A stretch of 64,000 nucleotides of DNA, taken from the NCBI RefSeq assembly GCF_002252675.1, contig NZ_NQKY01000004.1, forward strand, positions 109,773-173,772, given 5' to 3'. Below are positions 16,656 to 27,615 of this stretch, in pieces (the first letter of the stretch is position 1; each line of letters starts with the position of its first letter). The notes beneath the pieces were generated by a model. The model saw only the letters and a list, made by a program, of their open reading frames with translations, was not told where the DNA came from and did not search any database. The position numbers were made by a program, and so were the translations under genes. The stretch comes from Synechococcus sp. BO 8801 (GTDB lineage Bacteria; Cyanobacteriota; Cyanobacteriia; PCC-6307; Cyanobiaceae).

Positions 16656-18260
16656 TCAGGGCTTCAGACCGGCCTTCCAGCGCCGGGCGGCGGCGGCGTC
16701 GAGCACGTCGAGGGTCACGCCCTGCTGCACCCGCCGCTGGGCCGGCAGCAGCAGGGGCTGCTCCAGGGTCTCGAGGTATTCGGTGGTGAGGCGCAGCAGC
16801 GCCGACTGCACCCGGGCCGGGTCCACCCCCACCAGCTCCTCGTCCAGGCGGAAGAGCACCTCATCGGTGGGCATCAGCCGCACGGGGGAGAAATGGCTGC
16901 CCCCCTCCACCATCACCAGCCGGCTGCGGGGATCCCGCCCCTGCAGAAACAGGCGCAGCTGCTCCTCCAGCGGCGGCGTCACCAGGTCGAGGCTGCCGCC
17001 GACCATCAGCACCGGCACCCCCAGGGACGCCAGCCCCCGCCGCGGCCAGAGCAGGCTGCCGAAGCTGTTGAGCAGCACCAGGCCCCGCAGGTCGGCGGGG
17101 GGGGAGGAGCGCTCCGGCAGGTCGGTGCTGGGCAGCTGGCACTGCAGCAGCCGGGAGGGGTTGGCGATCGGCAGGCGGTCGAGGGCCTTGCGGCAGCGCC
17201 CGGCCAGCCCTGCTTCCGGCATCACCCCCGCCGCCAGCAGGGCGGAGAGGGCCCCCATCGAGTGGCCGAGGAGCACCACCCCCCGGCCCCGCACCGGCAG
17301 CTCGCCCCGGCGCTGGGCCGCCAGCACCGCCTCGATGTCGGCCAGCCGGATGGCCAGGGTCTCGGCACCCGGTGGGGGCCGCTGGCCGTCGAGGGCGGCC
17401 TTGAGGGCAGGGCCGTCACTGCCGGGGTGCTGCACCACCACCACCGGCCAGCCCCGCTCGGCCAGCTCGCTGGCCAGCCAGCCGAACTGGTCGGCATTCC
17501 CCCCCAGGCCGGGCATCAGCAGCAGCCACGGCCGCTGCGGGGCCCCGTTCCCCCGGCCAGGGGCAGGCGCCACCGCCGGCCAGATCTCCAGGGGCAGGGG
17601 CTGCTGGCGGTGGTCCACGGCCAGCCCCAGCCGCCGGGGGCTCAGGGGGGTGCGATCGGCGAAGGCCAGGGGAACGGTGCGGCGTTCCGGCAGGGCCAGG
17701 GCCTGGAGGCGCCGCAGGGCCTGGCGCTGCAGGTCGATCTGCTGGCGCCACTGAACGGCCAGCTCGTAGAGCCCGTCGAGCTGGAGGCTCAGCCGCTGCA
17801 CCGGCAGGGCCCGCAGCAGGCCGATGGTGGAGACGTCCTGACGGGACTCCAGCAGTCGGCGCAGGGTCGTCTGCAGCACCGCCGTGGTGCTTCGGCCGTC
17901 GGCCGTGGTCAGCAGGTCCCCCAGGCGGGCCAGCATCTGGCTGCCGGCCCAGCTGTCGAGCAGCTGCTGGCCGAAGCTGGTGTCCCGCAGCAGGGGGGCG
18001 CGCAGCAGGATCCTGAGGTCCTGGCGGCTGCGGGGGTCGAGAAGATCCAGCCAGACCGCCAGATCGCCGCCGCCACTGCTCCGGCCGGCCGGGCTGCGGG
18101 TCCAGCCGTCGAGCTGCTCGAGGTTCACGGGCAGCTCCAGCCCGTCAAAGCGGAGCTCCAGCACCTCCGCCGCAGCCACCGGCGGCACAAGGGGCGTCCC
18201 GGCGATCAGCAGACTGGCCAGCAGACCCTTGAACTGGCGAAAGCGGAGTGGAACAGGCAC
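16656..18260 (-). CDS. DUF1400-containing secreted alpha/beta hydrolase
   Basis: A 534-residue protein with a signal peptide (residues 1-31). A DUF1400-type N-terminal region at about 32-190 includes VLELRFDGLELPVNLEQL, followed by an alpha/beta hydrolase domain. The nucleophile elbow GHSMG puts Ser334 at the active site. The likely acid is Asp in GGSLDLVTPP and the base is His in GGSHFSPV near residue 445. The oxyanion region is MPGLGGNADQF. Related cyanobacterial proteins are annotated as esterases or platelet-activating-factor-acetylhydrolase-like; the substrate is unknown. The 3' end abuts the dppB-like gene, and the start overlaps the divergent MFS gene start by 13 bases. Confidence 0.88.
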   Translation of the reverse strand: MPVPLRFRQFKGLLASLLIAGTPLVPPVAAAEVLELRFDGLELPVNLEQLDGWTRSPAGRSSGGGDLAVWLDLLDPRSRQDLRILLRAPLLRDTSFGQQLLDSWAGSQMLARLGDLLTTADGRSTTAVLQTTLRRLLESRQDVSTIGLLRALPVQRLSLQLDGLYELAVQWRQQIDLQRQALRRLQALALPERRTVPLAFADRTPLSPRRLGLAVDHRQQPLPLEIWPAVAPAPGRGNGAPQRPWLLLMPGLGGNADQFGWLASELAERGWPVVVVQHPGSDGPALKAALDGQRPPPGAETLAIRLADIEAVLAAQRRGELPVRGRGVVLLGHSMGALSALLAAGVMPEAGLAGRCRKALDRLPIANPSRLLQCQLPSTDLPERSSPPADLRGLVLLNSFGSLLWPRRGLASLGVPVLMVGGSLDLVTPPLEEQLRLFLQGRDPRSRLVMVEGGSHFSPVRLMPTDEVLFRLDEELVGVDPARVQSALLRLTTEYLETLEQPLLLPAQRRVQQGVTLDVLDAAAARRWKAGLKP

Positions 18261-19489
18261 AGGGGAGGGCCAGGGCGCGGTCCTGGTTCACCCAGTTTCC
18301 AGCAGCCCTGCGCCATCTCGCCCTGATCCGCGTGATCGCCATGCTCGGGGCGGGCGGCGTTCTCTATCTGACGCCCATGGTGTTCCACCAGGCGCAATTC
18401 AGTGCGGCCCGAGTCACCGAAGGGCTGGCCCTGGCCGCGGTGGCGGGGACCTTCGGCCGGATCCTCAGTGGTGTCCTGCTGGATCGGGGCCTGAACTGCG
18501 CGGTTCCGGTGCTGCTGACGGCCCTGTTGGCCATCGCCGGCGACGCCCGGCTGATGGCGGCCGGCTCCTTCGGCGGCTACCTGCAGGGGCAGGTGCTGCT
18601 CGGCATGGCCGTGGGCTTCTACTGGCCCGCGATCGAGCTGGCGGTGCCGCTCAGCTGCGCGCCGGTGGGTTCGGGCGCCCCGGTGGGTTCGGGCCGGGCC
18701 TTCGCCCTGATGCGCAGCGCCGATGCCCTGGGCATCGCCGTCGGCGCCCTGGTGGGGGCGGTGCTCGCCTGGCGGGGATGGCTGCGCGGCATCTACGCCG
18801 TGGACATCGGCTGCATGCTGGCGGTTTTGCTGGTGCTGTCGCGCCAGGGGCTGCCGGATCCCAGGCCCAGGGAGCGGCTGGCCCACCCCAGCCCCTGGGG
18901 CCCCTGGCTGCCCGGCCTGGCGCCGCTGCTGGCCGTCGCCGTGCTGGCCACGGCGATGCCGGCCCTGATGCAGAGCGCCCTGCCCCTGGAGCTGGTGCGG
19001 GGCAGCCTGCTGCGCCGGGCCCTGCCGGTGAGCCTGGGTGCCCTCACCATCGGCCTGCAGCTGGCTCTGCTGCTGCTGCTCCAGTGGCCCGTGGGTCAGG
19101 CCCTCGCCCGCCGGCCCGTGAGGACGGGCCTGACCCTGAGCCTGGTCAGCTTCGCGGCCGGCAACCTGCTGCTGGCGGCCTCCGCCTACAGCGAACGGGG
19201 TCTGGCCCTGCTGCTGCTCGCCCAGCTGCCCCTGGCCCTCGGGATCGCCTGCTTCCTGCCCACCGCCACCGAGGCGGTGGTGGAACGCAGCCCGATCGAG
19301 CACCAGGGCCTGGCCCTGGCGCTGCTGTCCCAGTGCTTCGCCATCAGCGGCTTCGCCGCGCCTCTGCTGGCCGGCCGACTGCTGGACGGCCAAGGGCATG
19401 GGGCCGGACTCTGGCTGCTGATGGCCCTGGCCTGCCTGGGGGGACTGCCGCTGGTGCGTGGCCTAGGCCCCCGCCGGGCGCTCCCCTGA
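18248..19489 (+). CDS. Major facilitator superfamily transporter
   Basis: A 413-residue, very hydrophobic protein with about 12 predicted membrane segments. Between TM2 and TM3 lies GRILSGVLLDRGL, the usual MFS loop motif. A PTATEAVVERSPIEHQGLALALLSQ stretch before the last helices resembles drug/sugar efflux MFS members. The substrate cannot be inferred. The chosen GTG 18248 lies inside the opposite-strand hydrolase gene. The next in-frame Met near TM1 would remove half a helix, so the overlap is probably genuine. The 3' end overlaps a small convergent gene by 27 bases. Confidence 0.82.
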   Translation: MEQAQGRARARSWFTQFPAALRHLALIRVIAMLGAGGVLYLTPMVFHQAQFSAARVTEGLALAAVAGTFGRILSGVLLDRGLNCAVPVLLTALLAIAGDARLMAAGSFGGYLQGQVLLGMAVGFYWPAIELAVPLSCAPVGSGAPVGSGRAFALMRSADALGIAVGALVGAVLAWRGWLRGIYAVDIGCMLAVLLVLSRQGLPDPRPRERLAHPSPWGPWLPGLAPLLAVAVLATAMPALMQSALPLELVRGSLLRRALPVSLGALTIGLQLALLLLLQWPVGQALARRPVRTGLTLSLVSFAAGNLLLAASAYSERGLALLLLAQLPLALGIACFLPTATEAVVERSPIEHQGLALALLSQCFAISGFAAPLLAGRLLDGQGHGAGLWLLMALACLGGLPLVRGLGPRRALP

Positions 19490-19696
19490 GGCGGCGGACT
19501 GCCGCTCCACCCAGGCCTCGTGGGGCAGGGGCTCGGTGCCGTACTCCCAGTCGTCGTAATCCGGGTCGTTGCGGATGCGGCGGTGGATCTCCTTCTGGAC
19601 GTCGAAATTGTGGGGATGCTCGGCGGCAGCCGCGGCGGCGTCGCCGGCCTCCTCCGAAGGGGGGGACGGGATCCCGGGATGGTCCGCTGCTGCCAT
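19463..19696 (-). CDS. Small acidic hypothetical protein, 77 aa
   Basis: A soluble protein starting MAAADHPGIPSPPSEEAG, with an Ala-rich stretch and then a charged C-terminal half that includes FDVQKEIHRRIRNDPDYDDWEYG. Asp, Glu, Trp and Tyr are dense at about residues 35-60, which looks like a small conserved cyanobacterial protein rather than random frame. It ends inside the last 27 bases of the convergent MFS gene. An upstream in-frame start would add 18 residues, but ATG 19696 is better placed. Function unknown. Confidence 0.55.
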   Translation of the reverse strand: MAAADHPGIPSPPSEEAGDAAAAAAEHPHNFDVQKEIHRRIRNDPDYDDWEYGTEPLPHEAWVERQSAASGERPAGA

Positions 19697-19730
19697 GGCC
19701 CTTCGCTCCTGCTGGGGCCATCCTCGCCGA

Positions 19731-20906
19731 TCACCCACCCCGCAGGCCATCGAGGCGGTCGACGTAACCGGTGAGCTCGCCGTAGCCGCGGCCCCGCAGC
19801 GGCCGCTCGCCCCGGTGGCCCTCGTAGCGCAGCGCCCCCTCCCAGTAGGTGGCCGAGGCCGTGGTCAGCTCCTGATCGGCCATCTGCGGGGTGATCGCCA
19901 GCTCCAGGTCCAGCCGCGGAATCGTGAGCGTCCAGGCGGCGGGGTAGGTGGCACCGCTGTGGGGGCTGCGCCAGGTGCGCTTCACCGTGAGGGTGTAGTC
20001 GTCGGCGCCGAGCTCCACCGTCTCGTCGCCGGCGATCCAGCGGCCGCCGCTGAAGGGCTCCTTGCCACCGTCCTCCCGGCGCAGGCCATAGAGCATCAGG
20101 GCGGAGCCGTCCTCGAACTGTGCGGAGAACCAGTCCCAGCCGACGGTGCCCGGGCTGAGGACGCTGGTGGAGAACTCATGGTCCTTCCAGCTGACCCCGC
20201 GGACGGCGTAGGTGTGGCCCGCCACCGTGACCGTGCCCTCGGTGGGCTGCTGCACCTGGGAGTAGTAGTGCGAGGCGTTGCCCGCTTCGGGCCCCTTGCG
20301 GCTGAGGCCGTCCTGGCCCTGGAGCACCGGGGGCCGGCTCTGGGTGAGGCTCAGGTCGATGGCCATGGCGTCGGTGGCGGCCTGCAGCCGCACCCGGTCG
20401 GGCCCTTCGGCGCTGATGCGCCAGTCGTTGAGCCAGACCGCATAGGGATCGGCCTCGGCCCCGGCCAGCCCGAGGGCGCCGCGGGCGAAGCGTTCCTCCT
20501 CGAGGAAGGAACCGGCGGCGATGTCGCTGACGGTGAAGTGGGCGGAGAAGACCTGCGGGGTGCGCCAGGGGGAGCCGGCGATCGCCCCAGCCGATTCAGC
20601 GGCGGAGGGAGCGGCTGGGGCCAGGGCCTGGCGGAAGATCGTCAGCTGATAGCCGAAGGGACGTCCGTCGTCGCCCTCCAGGTTGCCCGTGTAGTACCAC
20701 CACTCGGTCCGGTACTCGGGATGGGGGCCGAAGTCAGCGGGGAACTGCCATTGACGCGGGCTGAAGGCCCGCACGAATCCCTCGGGCTCCGGCGCCTCCC
20801 CCCAGCGGATGCCGCTGCTGGCCCCGGCCGGGGCCGCACCGGCCAGGTTCAGCAGCAGCACGGCCACCAGGGCCAGCAGGGCGCGCAGGGGATGGGGGTG
20901 GTTCAT
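19731..20906 (-). CDS. CrtC/AttH-like lipocalin-fold secreted protein
   Basis: A 391-residue protein with a signal peptide (residues 1-29). Two lipocalin-like halves match the AttH/carotenoid-1,2-hydratase (CrtC) superfamily. Typical elements are HPEYRTEWWYYTGNL at about 62-76, FGYQLTIFRQAL, NASHYYSQVQ, VSWKDHEFSTSVL and GWDWFSAQFEDGSALMLY. The EWWYYTG and DHEFS signatures are strong. It is the last gene of a three-gene set with an FtsX-type permease and a LolD-like ATPase. That arrangement is found widely as AttFGH-like loci, so it is more likely an export or envelope partner than a carotenoid enzyme (inference). Its start overlaps the permease stop by four bases. Confidence 0.85.
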   Translation of the reverse strand: MNHPHPLRALLALVAVLLLNLAGAAPAGASSGIRWGEAPEPEGFVRAFSPRQWQFPADFGPHPEYRTEWWYYTGNLEGDDGRPFGYQLTIFRQALAPAAPSAAESAGAIAGSPWRTPQVFSAHFTVSDIAAGSFLEEERFARGALGLAGAEADPYAVWLNDWRISAEGPDRVRLQAATDAMAIDLSLTQSRPPVLQGQDGLSRKGPEAGNASHYYSQVQQPTEGTVTVAGHTYAVRGVSWKDHEFSTSVLSPGTVGWDWFSAQFEDGSALMLYGLRREDGGKEPFSGGRWIAGDETVELGADDYTLTVKRTWRSPHSGATYPAAWTLTIPRLDLELAITPQMADQELTTASATYWEGALRYEGHRGERPLRGRGYGELTGYVDRLDGLRGG

Positions 20907-23535
20907 TCCTGCCGCAGCGCCTCGCTGATGTTCATGCGGCCAAGGCGGAGGGCCGGGTAGAGGCCCGCCAGCACCGCCGCCCCCACCGCGACCAGCAGGG
21001 ACTGGACGAAGAAGCGGGGCTCCAGGGCGATCTGCAGGGTCCAGCCGAAGGAGCGCACGTTGATCACATGCACCAGGACCCAGGCCAGCCCGTAGCCCAG
21101 GGGCATCGAGCAGGTGCCGGCCAGCAGACCCATCAGGCCGGTCTCCAGCAGGGTGAGGCGCCCCAGCTGGAGGGGCGTCATGCCGCCGGCCCGCAGCACG
21201 GCGAACTCCCGGCCCCGCTCCAGCTGCAGGCTCATCAGGGTGCTGAAGATGCCGATGAAGGCCACCAGCACCGTGAGCAGCTGCAGGGCGCCGGTGATGG
21301 CGAAGGTGCGATCGAAGATCTCCAGCGATCCCTGCCGCAGGGCGCCGTTGGTCTGCACCAGCAGGCTCTGGCGGCTGCGGAAGCCCTCCCGCAGCTCGGC
21401 GGCCACCGCCTCGGGCTCCACGCCCGGGGCCAGGAACAGCCCCAGGGAGGCGATGTTGTCGTCGTGCCAGAGCTCCGCCACCTGGGAGCGGTCCATCAGC
21501 ACGCTGCCGCGGTCGGAGGAATAGTCGTAGAAGACGGCGACCACCGGGAAGCTCCTTTCGCCGTCAGGGGTTTCGAGCCTGACCTGCTCCGGGATGGCGC
21601 CCTGGCCGTCGCGCAGATAGACGGCCTCGGAGAGGATCACCCCCTCGCGGGCTGCCAGGGCGGCGAAGGGATCGTCAACGCCCGGGCGGACCCAGGCGTA
21701 GGGGCGCCGGCCGGCGGAAACGTCGCCACCGGCGGCGATCAGGGTGATGTCCCGGTCCTGGTCGACCAGGTGCACGTCGAAGCTGTTGAAGGTGACCAGG
21801 GCCCGCAGGTCAGGGCGCGCGGCGACGGCCCGGACGATGGCGGGATCCACCTTGCCCAGCACCCGGTTGGCGGTGGTGCTGGGCGGAGAGACGAACAGGT
21901 CGGCCTGGAGGGTCTGGTCGAGCCAGGTGACCACCGTGCCCCGGAAGGAGCCGATCATGATCGAGAGCCCCACGATCACCGACACCGCCACCATCAGGGC
22001 CGCAACGGCCACCGCGGTGCGGCTGAGGGAGCGCAGGATGTCGCGGGGGGCGAGGCGGGCCACCACCCCGAAACCGCCGCCGGCCCGTCCCAGGGCCGCC
22101 ATGACGGCGGCCAGCACGGGCGGCATCAGCAAGGCGGCCCCCATCAGCAGGGCGAACAGGCCGGCGAAGGCGGGCACCAGATCCCGGCTGTCCCAGCGGA
22201 GCAGAAGCACCCCCAGGCCGCCGGTGAGGGCGGCCGCGGGCAGGAACCAGGGCAGCAGTCGCTGCCAGCCGGCCTCGAGGCTGGAGCGCTGCAGGGTCAT
22301 CTGGGGCGGGGTGGCCATCGCCTCCCAGGCGGGCAGGGCCGAGGCCACCAGGGCCGAAGCCACCCCCACGAGCATGCCCTTGGCCAGGGTGAATCCCGAG
22401 AGGCTGATCTGCCGCACCGAGACCACGAAGTAGAAGTCGTTGATCGTCTGGGTGATCAGGCCGACGACGGTGCGCCCCAGCACCACCCCCAGCACCAGAC
22501 CCAGCAGGGAGCCCACCAGGCTGAACAGGGCCGCCTCCCCCAGGATCAGGGTGAACAGCTGGCCCCGGGTCACCCCCAGGCAGCGCAGCACCCCGAAGAG
22601 GCTGCGGCGCTGCACCACGCTGAAGGTGACCGTGTTGTAGATGAGAAAGATGCCCACCACCATGGCCAGCAGGCTCATGGCGGTGAGGTTGAGTTCGAAG
22701 GCGGCCGTCATCTGCTGCACGGCATTGCCGCGCGCCGCCGCCGTCTCCAGCTTCAGCCCGGCGGGCAACCAGGTGCGGATGGCCTGCTCCTGGGCGGGGC
22801 CCTCCAGGATCAGATCGATGTGGCCCAGCGCCGGGGCCGCAGCGGCGCCGGCGGGGGCGAGCAGGTCCTGGGCGGTGGCGATGTCGACCAGCAGCAGGGT
22901 CTCCAGCCCGCGGCGCTCCAGGGCCGAATCACTGCTGACGCTGCCCACCAGCCGCAGGGCCGTCGTCCGCCCGGCCAGATCGAGATGCAGGGTTCCGGAG
23001 GCGTCAGCGGCGCCGGGGTGGAGGCCGTAGCGCGCAGCGGTGTCGGCGGCGATCACCGCCGTGCCGGGCTCGGTGAGGAAGGGAACGAAGCCCCTGCCAC
23101 CGGATTTCCCGCGGCCCCCTTGGCCATCGCCGTCGCCGCCCAGCAGGCCGCGGAACGGACCTTCGCTGAACAGATCGACCCCCACCAGCCGCAGCAGTTC
23201 CCCGTCCAGCTCCTCGGCCCGGCCGTAGGCCTCGATCACCGGCGCGGCGGGGATCTCCGGAAAGCGGCGGCGCAGCTCCACGAAGGTGGCATCGGGGACG
23301 CCACCGGGCCCGATCGCCACCAGGCGATGGCTGGTGCGGCCCGTGATGGCGTCGGTGGAGAGGGAGAAGGCCCGCTGGGCCGAGCCGCTGGCCAGATCGA
23401 TCGACACCAGCATCGCCACCCCCAGGGCGATGCCCAGGATGCAGAGCAGGTACTGGAGCGGGCGGCGACGCCAGCGCCTGGCCGCGAGGCGCCACAGAGG
23501 CCCGTTGCGGACCACGGGCAGTGCATCCCCCTGGC

Positions 23536-23539
<4 letters not shown>
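20903..23539 (-). CDS. FtsX-type ABC transporter permease (two-unit, MacB/LolCE-like)
   Basis: An 878-residue membrane protein with a duplicated FtsX layout. There is an N-terminal helix at about residues 28-50, then a long periplasmic domain. Three or four helices follow at about 290-400, a second cluster sits around 440-535, and after a second periplasmic domain come final helices near 770-870. Phrases such as [20 protein letters not shown] and [18 protein letters not shown] are typical of this permease family. Such proteins usually couple ATP hydrolysis to mechanical work on periplasmic partners or lipoprotein release, not to channel-type transport. The four-base overlaps on both sides show an operon with the ATPase upstream and the CrtC-like gene downstream. 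Confidence 0.92.
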
Positions 23540-24279
<740 letters not shown>

Positions 24280-24341
24280 TCAGCCAACGGCCTGTCGGCC
24301 ACAACCACAGGAGCGGCACCAAGGTAGGGAGCCAGGGCTGC

Positions 24342-25232
24342 TCACCGGGAGCCGGCGTTGAACCAGCGGGCCAGGGCCGACACGTCCTCGTCACCATGGC
24401 CCGCCGCGATCAGGTCGTCCTCCATCGCCGCCACCAGCTCGGCCACCGGCAGCCCCAGGCCCCCGGCGGCGGCGGCCTCCAGGGCGATCGCCAGATCCTT
24501 GCGATGCAGCCGCAGGCGGAACCCGAGCGGGAACTCGCCCCGCAGCATGGCGCCGCCGCGGTGCTCCAGGGCCCAGGAGCCGGCGGCCCCACCGAGCAGC
24601 GCCTGCCGCACCTCCTCCATCGGCAGGCCAAGCCGCTGCCCCAGGGCCAGGGCTTCGGCCACCGCCGCGTAGCTGCCTGCGACCAGCACCTGGTTGACGG
24701 CCTTCGCCGCCTGGCCCGCCCCCACCGGACCGATCGCCGTGATCGTGCGGCCAACGGCCTCCAGCAGCGGCCGGGCCCGCTCCAGGTCGGCGGCCGCTCC
24801 CCCCACCAGCACCGAGAGGGTGCCGGCTCTGGCCCCCTCGGTGCCGCCGGTCACCGGCTCATCCAGATAGGCCACACCGCGCTCGGCCAGGGCGGCGGCC
24901 ATGGCCCGGGAGGTCTGCGGCGCGATGGTGGAGAAATCGACCACCAGGGCCCCGGGCGCCAGACCGGCCACGGCAGCGCCGTCACCGTCGCCCCCCTCAC
25001 CCAGCAGCACCGCCGCCACCGCCGCGTCGTCGCTCAGGCAGAGGGCGAGCACCGCGGCGCCCCGGGCCGCCGCCGCCGGCGTGGCCGCCCGTGTGGCCCC
25101 GGCGACGGCCAGGGGCAGCTCGCGGTCACGGTGGCGGTTGTGGACCGTGAGCGCAAAGCCCTGGGCCAGCAGGTTGGCGGCCATCGGCGCGCCCAGGGCC
25201 CCGAGACCGATGAAACCGACGGGTGTGGCCAC
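24342..25232 (-). CDS. 3-hydroxyisobutyrate dehydrogenase-like NAD(P)-dependent oxidoreductase
   Basis: A beta-hydroxyacid dehydrogenase family protein of 296 residues. The Rossmann motif GFIGLGALGAPMA is at about 6-18, followed by NRHRD. The substrate-binding signature DEPVTGGTEGARAGTLSVLVGG is at about 124-145. The catalytic Lys lies in GAGQAAKAVNQVLVA at about 175-189. Members include tartronate semialdehyde reductase and glyoxylate/succinic semialdehyde reductases; the substrate here is not fixed by the sequence. It precedes ychF's 3' end by nine bases on the same strand but shows no functional link. Confidence 0.9.
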   Translation of the reverse strand: MATPVGFIGLGALGAPMAANLLAQGFALTVHNRHRDRELPLAVAGATRAATPAAAARGAAVLALCLSDDAAVAAVLLGEGGDGDGAAVAGLAPGALVVDFSTIAPQTSRAMAAALAERGVAYLDEPVTGGTEGARAGTLSVLVGGAAADLERARPLLEAVGRTITAIGPVGAGQAAKAVNQVLVAGSYAAVAEALALGQRLGLPMEEVRQALLGGAAGSWALEHRGGAMLRGEFPLGFRLRLHRKDLAIALEAAAAGGLGLPVAELVAAMEDDLIAAGHGDEDVSALARWFNAGSR

Positions 25233-25241
25233 GGGGCGTCG

Positions 25242-26333
25242 TCAGACGTTGAACAGGAACTCCATCACATCCCCCTCGGCCACCACATACTCCTTGCCCT
25301 CGCTGCGCAGCCAGCCCCGGTTGCGGGCCTCGGCCAGGGTGCCGGCCTCCAGCAGCTGGGCGTAGGCGATGGTCTGGGCACGGATGAAGCCGCGCTCGAA
25401 ATCGGTGTGGATCACACCGGCCGCCTGGGGGGCGGTCATGCCGGCGGTGATCGTCCAGGCCCGGGTCTCCTTCTCGCCGGTGGTGAAGTAGGTGCGCAGA
25501 CCCAGCAGGCGATAGGTGGCGCGGATCAGGCTCTGCAGACCGCCCTCGCTCACCCCCAGCCCGGCCAGGTAGTCGGAGCGCTCCTCGGCGGCCAGATCCA
25601 CCAGCTCGGCCTCCACCTGGGCGGAGATGCGCACCGCTTCGGCCCCCTCCCGGGCGGCCAGGGCCTCGACGGCGGCCACCCAGGCGTTGCCCTCCGCCAG
25701 GTCGTCCTCGCTGACGTTGGTGGCATAGATGATCGGCTTGCCGGTCAGCAGGCCCAGGTTGCGCACCAGGGCCTGCTCCTCCTCGGTCAGGGTCACCCGC
25801 CGCACGGCGCCGCCCTGCTCCAGTTCCGCCTGCAGCCGGGCCAGGGCGCCGTCCTCCGCGGCGGCCTCCTTGCTGGTGCGCATCTGTTTCTTGAGCCGCT
25901 CGCGCCGCTTCTCGATCTGGGCCAGATCCGCCAGGCCCAGTTCCAGGTTGATGATCTCGGCGTCCCGCACCGGGTCGACGCTGCCGGAGACGTGGATCAC
26001 GTCGTCGTCCTCGAAGCAGCGCACCACGTGGACGATGGCATCGACTTCGCGGATGTTGGCCAGGAACTTGTTGCCGAGTCCCTCCCCCTGGCTCGCCCCC
26101 TGCACCAGCCCGGCGATGTCCACGAATTCGACGCGGGTCGGCACGATCTCCTTGGAACTGGAGAGATCGGAGAGCTTCTGCAGGCGCTCATCGGGAACCG
26201 CCACCACCCCCACGTTGGGCTCGATGGTGCAGAAGGGGAAGTTGGCCGCCTGGGCCTGGGCGTTGGCCACCAGGGCGTTGAAGAGGGTCGACTTGCCCAC
26301 ATTGGGCAGCCCGACGATTCCGGCTTTGAGCAT
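25242..26333 (-). CDS. ychF: Redox-regulated ATPase/GTPase YchF (Obg family)
   Basis: A 363-residue Obg-like P-loop protein. G1 is GLPNVGKST at 8-16, G3 is the [17 protein letters not shown] region, and NVSEDD sits in the altered G4 region. YchF prefers ATP because of this altered motif. The C-terminal TGS-like domain includes [15 protein letters not shown] and [14 protein letters not shown] and ends EFLFNV, a near-universal YchF ending. The ATG at 26331-26333 gives the canonical [15 protein letters not shown] start. The frame is open upstream but those residues are not YchF-like. Confidence 0.97.
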   Translation of the reverse strand: MLKAGIVGLPNVGKSTLFNALVANAQAQAANFPFCTIEPNVGVVAVPDERLQKLSDLSSSKEIVPTRVEFVDIAGLVQGASQGEGLGNKFLANIREVDAIVHVVRCFEDDDVIHVSGSVDPVRDAEIINLELGLADLAQIEKRRERLKKQMRTSKEAAAEDGALARLQAELEQGGAVRRVTLTEEEQALVRNLGLLTGKPIIYATNVSEDDLAEGNAWVAAVEALAAREGAEAVRISAQVEAELVDLAAEERSDYLAGLGVSEGGLQSLIRATYRLLGLRTYFTTGEKETRAWTITAGMTAPQAAGVIHTDFERGFIRAQTIAYAQLLEAGTLAEARNRGWLRSEGKEYVVAEGDVMEFLFNV

Positions 26334-26505
26334 GGGGGAAATGTAGGGGGCGCCCGGACGGGGGCCTTCGGTCTCCCGCCGTTCACAACCACCGCGCGGG
26401 CGCGCGAAACTATCCCAAGCGATCCGCCGGCCCATTCCCGCCATCACCCCCCTGCCGCCGGCCCCCGCTCCGACCCGGGAGGCGCCCCCGCCAGCCACTC
26501 CCGCG

Positions 26506-27615
26506 GTGAAGGGCCGGCGCCGCGGCCGCCGCCGCCGCCTCTGGATCGGCCTGGCGGTGGGCCTGGCCCTGCTCGCCACCGCCGGGCTCTGGCAGCGGCA
26601 GCGCCTGCAGGCCGGCCGCGACCTAGCCCCCTTCACCGTGGTGGCCCGCGAGGGCTCCCTGCCCGGGGTGATCACCGCCAGCGGCGAGCTCGATGCCGTC
26701 AAGCGGGTGAATGTCAGCCCCAAGCGGCAGGGGGTGCTGCTGGAGCTGATGGTCGACGAGGGCGACAGCGTGCGCCGGGGCCAGCCCCTGGCCCTGATGG
26801 ATGACGGCGACCTGCGCGACCGGCTGATGGAACTGCAGGCCAACGTTCAGTCGGCGGAGTCGGAGCAGCGCCGCAGCGACAGCGAGCTGCGCCGCAACGA
26901 ACCCCTGTTCCGCCAGGGGGCGATCAGCCTCGACACCATGAACCGCTTCCGTTCCGAGGCGGAGGTGCGGCGCCTGGCCACCGCCGCCGCCCGGCAACGG
27001 CTCCGCCAGCGCATGGTGGAGAAGGACGAGCTGATCGTGCGGGCCCCCTTCGACGGGGTGATCAGCCAGCGCTACGCCGAACCGGGCGCCTTCGTCACCC
27101 CCACCACCACCGCTTCGGCCACCGCCGGCGCCACCAGCTCCTCGATCGTGGAGCTCTCCGAAGGGCTGGAGGTGGTCGCCAAGGTGCCGGAAAGCGACAT
27201 CGGCCGGCTGCGGGTGGGCCTGCCCGCCAGCGTGCGCGTCGATGCCTTCCCCGACCGTCGCTTCCAGGCCAGGGTGCGCCAGATCGCCCCGAGGGCGGTG
27301 AAGACCAACAACGTCACCTCCTTTGAGGTGAAGCTCCAGCTGACCGATCCGGCCCCGGAACTGCGCATCGGCATGACCGCCGACATCGACTTCCAGACCG
27401 GCACCCTTCAGGCCAGGACCGTGGTGCCCACCGTCGCCATCGTCACCGAGGACGGCCGGCCGGGGGTGCTGCTGGTGGGCAAGGGCCAGGAACCCACCTT
27501 CCAGCCCGTGGAGCTGGGGGCCAGCAGCGGCAAGGACACCCAGATCCTCTCGGGCCTGGAGAGCGGCACCCGGGTGTTCATCGACCTGCCCCCCTGGGCC
27601 AAGAAGCGCCCCTAG
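26506..27615 (+). CDS. HlyD/RND-type periplasmic adaptor protein
   Basis: A membrane-fusion (adaptor) protein of 369 residues. A very basic N-terminus ([12 protein letters not shown]) is followed by one membrane helix at about 13-28. A lipoyl-like half-motif is in GVITASGELDAVKRVNVSPKRQGVL, and a coiled-coil hairpin spans about 105-170. The second lipoyl half is APFDGVISQRYAEPGAFVTP, and beta-barrel and proximal domains run to the end. It would bridge an inner-membrane exporter to an outer-membrane channel, but no partner gene is adjacent. GTG 26506 is the first usual start codon in the frame. The 3' end overlaps the convergent wecB end by four bases. Confidence 0.88.
   Translation: MKGRRRGRRRRLWIGLAVGLALLATAGLWQRQRLQAGRDLAPFTVVAREGSLPGVITASGELDAVKRVNVSPKRQGVLLELMVDEGDSVRRGQPLALMDDGDLRDRLMELQANVQSAESEQRRSDSELRRNEPLFRQGAISLDTMNRFRSEAEVRRLATAAARQRLRQRMVEKDELIVRAPFDGVISQRYAEPGAFVTPTTTASATAGATSSSIVELSEGLEVVAKVPESDIGRLRVGLPASVRVDAFPDRRFQARVRQIAPRAVKTNNVTSFEVKLQLTDPAPELRIGMTADIDFQTGTLQARTVVPTVAIVTEDGRPGVLLVGKGQEPTFQPVELGASSGKDTQILSGLESGTRVFIDLPPWAKKRP

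Noticed and set aside
19731..20906. Carotenoid 1,2-hydratase (CrtC) as an enzyme of carotenoid synthesis.
   Set aside because: No carotenoid genes are nearby and the gene is bound into an ABC operon; only the fold-level similarity is kept.
24396..26804. An open frame of about 800 codons on the plus strand across the minus-strand dehydrogenase and ychF genes.
   Set aside because: It is antisense to two well-recognised genes, has a Gly/Gln/His/Arg-rich composition typical of GC-driven shadow frames, and shows no domain.
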